Source of the DNA: an uncultured bacterium
GTDB taxonomy: Bacteria; Cyanobacteriota; Vampirovibrionia; Gastranaerophilales; Gastranaerophilaceae
Direction of reading: 5' to 3'
Assembly (NCBI GenBank): GCA_902772945.1
Contig: CACYCU010000176.1
Span: 1-7,521 of the forward strand
Length of the DNA: 7,521 bases
Below, piece after piece: positions 5,700 to 7,521 of the stretch. Within the stretch, counting starts at the first letter, position 1. Every line of letters starts with the position of its first letter. The notes under the pieces are model-generated. The model was not told where the DNA came from. It saw nothing but the letters and a program-made list of their open reading frames with translations, and ran no database searches. The position numbers were made by a program, and so were the translations under genes.

Positions 5700-5785
5700 A
5701 ATATATACCAATTGTAATAATATTATTAATAAATATATCTTTGATGATATCAGTTTTCACTGTTATGGAACGTTTTTATTTCTAA
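5696..5785 (+). pseudogene. Out-of-frame C-terminal tail of the DUF2142-type gene
   Basis: Starting just at the DUF2142 stop, the -1 frame is open for 29 codons to TAA at 5783-5785. It encodes IKYIPIVIILLINI followed by SLMISVFTVMERFYF, a typical membrane helix ending in an aromatic/basic tail like those I expect to close DUF2142 proteins. The junction is an A-rich stretch (5694-5705); one extra A there would join Ser-Lys directly to Ile-Lys-Tyr and give a protein of about 453 residues. It may be a real frameshift mutation, a homopolymer sequencing error, or chance in AT-rich DNA. Confidence 0.5.
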
Positions 5786-5980
5786 AAATAACATTATTAG
5801 AAAATTAGGATTAAATTTAGTTTCATCATTACATGTTTCTTTTGGTGTTTGGGAAGTTTTTATTATTTTTCTCAATTTACTTATGCCAAAATCCAGCGGA
5901 TAACACTCTGTTTTGGCCCCGTTTTCCACAAAATTCTCAACTATTATAAATAAAGAATTTTCGCATATAAAAATTGTGTT
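5750..5980 (-). other. Start-less minus-strand open frame in the intergenic region
   Basis: This covers most of the roughly 300 bases between the DUF2142 gene and gcvPA (5700-6002), which otherwise hold no intact gene. Reading leftward from 5980, 76 sense codons precede TGA at 5750-5752. The peptide includes ENGAKTECYPLDFGISKLRK and, later, SQTPKETCNDETKFNPNF. It has no ATG near its front (GTG at 5927-5929 would give 59 residues) and no convincing ribosome binding site. A local patch richer in G and C (about 5893-5921) stands out in otherwise extremely AT-rich DNA. I do not recognise the product. It may be the 3' remnant of a lost gene, part of an interspersed element, or a chance open frame. 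Confidence 0.3.
5930..5961. repeat. Inverted repeat between convergent genes
   Basis: AAAATTCT (5930-5937) and AGAATTTT (5954-5961) form an 8-bp inverted repeat around a 16-base loop. It lies between the convergent DUF2142 and gcvPA genes, where a bidirectional terminator is expected, but the stem is AT-rich, the loop is long and no separate T-run follows on either strand. No other terminator for gcvPA is visible. Confidence 0.3.
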
Positions 5981-6002
5981 TTATAAATATTTGTCAAGTA
6001 AA

Positions 6003-7244
6003 TTATTTTATGCAACTTAAATATTTATCAATATCCTCATCACTATTCATTTCAGTTGCACAAACAAGAATTTTGTTATCGTCAATTTTTAATCCGCCAA
6101 TAATACCGTTTTCCTTTAATCTCATAAGGAATTTATCGGTATTATCAACCTCTATAACAAATTCATTATAAAAGTTTTCATTCAAAACTTTAATTCCGTT
6201 ATCTTTTAACTTTTTAGCTAAAAAGTGTGCATTTTTTGAGGACAAGTAACCTGTTTGACGGAAGCCTTTTTCACCCATAACTGTCAAATACAGAGTTGCA
6301 CACAGACCGATTAGGGCTTGATTTGAACAAATATTACTTGTTGCTTTTTCCCTTTTAATATGTTGTTCTCTGGTTTGAATAGTCAGACAATATGCAGGTT
6401 TGCCCTCCGCATCAACTGTTCTGCCGGCCAATCTTCCCGGAATTTGACGCATAAATTTTTCCTTACATGCAATAAATCCTGCATGCGGTCCGCCAAAACT
6501 CATCGGAATTCCAAGAGTTTGAACATCTCCGACAACAATATCAGCATCTCTTGGCGGTTCTAATATTGAAAGGCTTGAAACATCAACACAAACTATCGAC
6601 AAACACTCAGGTTTTGTATATTCTTTTATTTCGCCATAAAAATCCGGATTTTGAACAATTACACAAGCTGCATCAGCAGTAATTTTAGGATAATCTTCAA
6701 AAAATTCCACATCTATTTCACTTGCCCAACAATACGTTTTGATTACATCAATGTATTCAGGATTTAACCTATTTGATACAAAAGCCTTGTTTTTCTTTGA
6801 AATTCTAACTGCCATCAATATGGCTTCTGCACAAGCTGTTGCTCCATCGTACATTGTTGCATTAGAAATATCCATTCCTGTCAAACGACAAATCATTGTT
6901 TGAAATTCGTACATAACTTGCAACGTACCTTGAGAAATTTCAGGCTGATACGGTGTATATGCTGTTAAAAATTCAAATCTGCTCGCAACTTGTGAAATAC
7001 ATGCAGGAATAAACTTGTTATATGTTCCGCCGCCAGCAAAAGTAACAAAATCGGTTCTATTTTTTTTAGCTAACCCCTTTACTTTTTTCTGTACTTCCAT
7101 TTCGCTCAAAGCATCTTCAAGTTTTAAATCTCCCATACGAGCTTTTTGAGGAATTTGCTTAAACAAATCCTCAATTGAGGATACACCTATACTATTTAGC
7201 ATTTCAGTTTTTACATCTTCGCTATGTACCAAGAAATTTTTCAT
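6003..7244 (-). CDS. gcvPA: Glycine dehydrogenase (decarboxylating) P-protein, alpha subunit
   Basis: A 413-residue N-terminal-half subunit of split P-protein, which with GcvPB forms the PLP enzyme that decarboxylates glycine and passes the aminomethyl group to the lipoyl arm of GcvH. Clear family motifs are AYTPYQPEISQGTLQ (95-109), MYDGATACAEA (131-141), VQNPDFYG (197-204, usually PNFFG), GDVQTLGIPMSFGGPHAGF (239-257) and the segment RQIPGRLAGRTVD (266-278) through REQHIKREKATSNIC (292-306). The PLP-binding lysine belongs to the beta subunit and is not expected here. It is some 25-40 residues shorter than typical GcvPA, mainly through a compact region near 175-192. The ATG (7242-7244) shares its A with the gcvH TAA (TAATG overlap), implying translational coupling; AAGGAAG inside the gcvH end is a somewhat distant ribosome binding site. 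gcvPB does not follow. Confidence 0.95.
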   Translation of the reverse strand: MKNFLVHSEDVKTEMLNSIGVSSIEDLFKQIPQKARMGDLKLEDALSEMEVQKKVKGLAKKNRTDFVTFAGGGTYNKFIPACISQVASRFEFLTAYTPYQPEISQGTLQVMYEFQTMICRLTGMDISNATMYDGATACAEAILMAVRISKKNKAFVSNRLNPEYIDVIKTYCWASEIDVEFFEDYPKITADAACVIVQNPDFYGEIKEYTKPECLSIVCVDVSSLSILEPPRDADIVVGDVQTLGIPMSFGGPHAGFIACKEKFMRQIPGRLAGRTVDAEGKPAYCLTIQTREQHIKREKATSNICSNQALIGLCATLYLTVMGEKGFRQTGYLSSKNAHFLAKKLKDNGIKVLNENFYNEFVIEVDNTDKFLMRLKENGIIGGLKIDDNKILVCATEMNSDEDIDKYLSCIK

Positions 7245-7521
7245 TATTCTAATTCTTCCTTGTAATCTTCATATTCCAACAAATCATTTTGTTCTGAAGC
7301 ATCACCTGTCGCTTCAATTTTAATCAACCAGCCTTTTTCGTAGCTGTCTTCATTCAAAATTTCCGGTGAATCAACAGCTGGTTCATTAACTTCGGTAACT
7401 TTTCCGCTGATCGGCATATAAATTTCAGACGCTGCTTTTACAGATTCAACAGTTGCGAAGGTTTCACCCTTTTTAAATTCAGCACCAACTTCAGGCAATT
7501 CCAAAAATACGATATCACCAA
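7244..7521 (-). CDS. gcvH: Glycine cleavage system H protein (lipoyl carrier), 5' end beyond the window
   Basis: Ninety-one residues are visible to the stop; roughly the first 35 of a normal ~125-residue H protein lie beyond the right edge. The visible part begins GDIVFLELPEVG, the usual start of the lipoyl-domain core. The lipoylation motif ESVKAAS has its modified lysine at visible residue 28 (codon 7436-7438). It continues with PISGKVTEVNE, then NEDSYEKGWLIKIE, as expected. H protein carries the aminomethyl group from P protein to GcvT and the dihydrolipoyl arm to the L protein. The true start lies beyond the window; a TTG at 7502-7504 is an internal leucine codon, not the start. The gene overlaps gcvPA by one base. 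gcvT would commonly lie upstream but is out of view. Confidence 0.97.
   Translation of the reverse strand, partial: GDIVFLELPEVGAEFKKGETFATVESVKAASEIYMPISGKVTEVNEPAVDSPEILNEDSYEKGWLIKIEATGDASEQNDLLEYEDYKEELE

Noticed and set aside
5885..5917. GCCAAAA/TTTTGGC inverted repeat considered as a terminator
   Set aside because: The 7-bp arms are separated by 19 bases and no T-run follows on either strand.
5992..5997. TTGACA on the minus strand just past gcvPA, considered as a promoter
   Set aside because: No acceptable -10 hexamer at 16-18 bases, and no convincing gene downstream.
5700..6002. Attachment-site repeat of the tRNA-Val 3' end marking an integrated element
   Set aside because: I looked for a copy of the T-arm/acceptor sequence beyond the DUF2142 gene and saw none; there is also no integrase or transposase in the window.
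5974..6171. Plus-strand open frame at the end of gcvPA
   Set aside because: Antisense to the well-conserved end of gcvPA.
6360..6563. Plus-strand open frame inside gcvPA
   Set aside because: Antisense to some of the most conserved motifs of the P-protein alpha subunit.
1..7521. CRISPR array, riboswitch or insertion sequence
   Set aside because: No regularly spaced repeats, no recognisable riboswitch core (the gcv operon leader lies beyond the right edge) and no transposase or terminal inverted repeats were seen.

Overview
The window is AT-rich bacterial chromosome carrying housekeeping and envelope genes, two tRNA genes and one much more AT-rich accessory gene. A Gram-negative-type envelope is suggested by a KdsC-like phosphatase. 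The histidine kinase has the THDLK-x-P type of H-box and downstream pattern that I associate with cyanobacterial kinases, and glycine decarboxylase is of the split (GcvPA/GcvPB) type. Together with the low GC, these suggest a non-photosynthetic relative of cyanobacteria such as a gut Gastranaerophilales/Melainabacteria lineage. That assignment is inference from family resemblance only.

Layout. From 1 to 1234, on the minus strand, lie a KdsC-like HAD phosphatase and, overlapping its end, a TPR-repeat protein that runs off the left edge. A 50-base divergent spacer separates them from a plus-strand membrane-anchored PAS histidine kinase (1285-2568), which has no response regulator beside it. Next comes tRNA-Cys(GCA) with a near-consensus promoter, then a two-gene unit of a secreted TPM-domain protein (2755-3426) and a nucleotidyltransferase-fold protein (3444-4145). 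tRNA-Val(GAC) follows at 4173-4248; its CCA end forms part of a strong intrinsic terminator.

From 4425 a very AT-rich, multi-membrane-span DUF2142-type protein reads on the plus strand. Its reading frame ends at 5699, but a plausible last membrane helix continues in another frame to 5785, so it may be frameshifted. About 300 bases without an intact gene follow, holding a start-less minus-strand open frame and weak inverted repeats. At the right end, the minus-strand genes gcvH (cut by the window edge) and gcvPA overlap by one base and encode the lipoyl carrier H protein and the P-protein alpha subunit of the glycine cleavage system. The expected partner gcvPB is not downstream of gcvPA.

Points most worth a second look: tRNA-Val has C in place of the near-universal U33. 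The TPM gene has no ribosome binding site, but its promoter is spaced so that transcription would begin at its ATG, which suggests a leaderless mRNA; the DUF2142 gene looks similar. The nucleotidyltransferase has Asn-x-Asn where catalytic Asp-x-Asp is expected. The DUF2142 reading frame appears broken at its end. A perfect palindrome sits on the likely -10 region of tRNA-Val.
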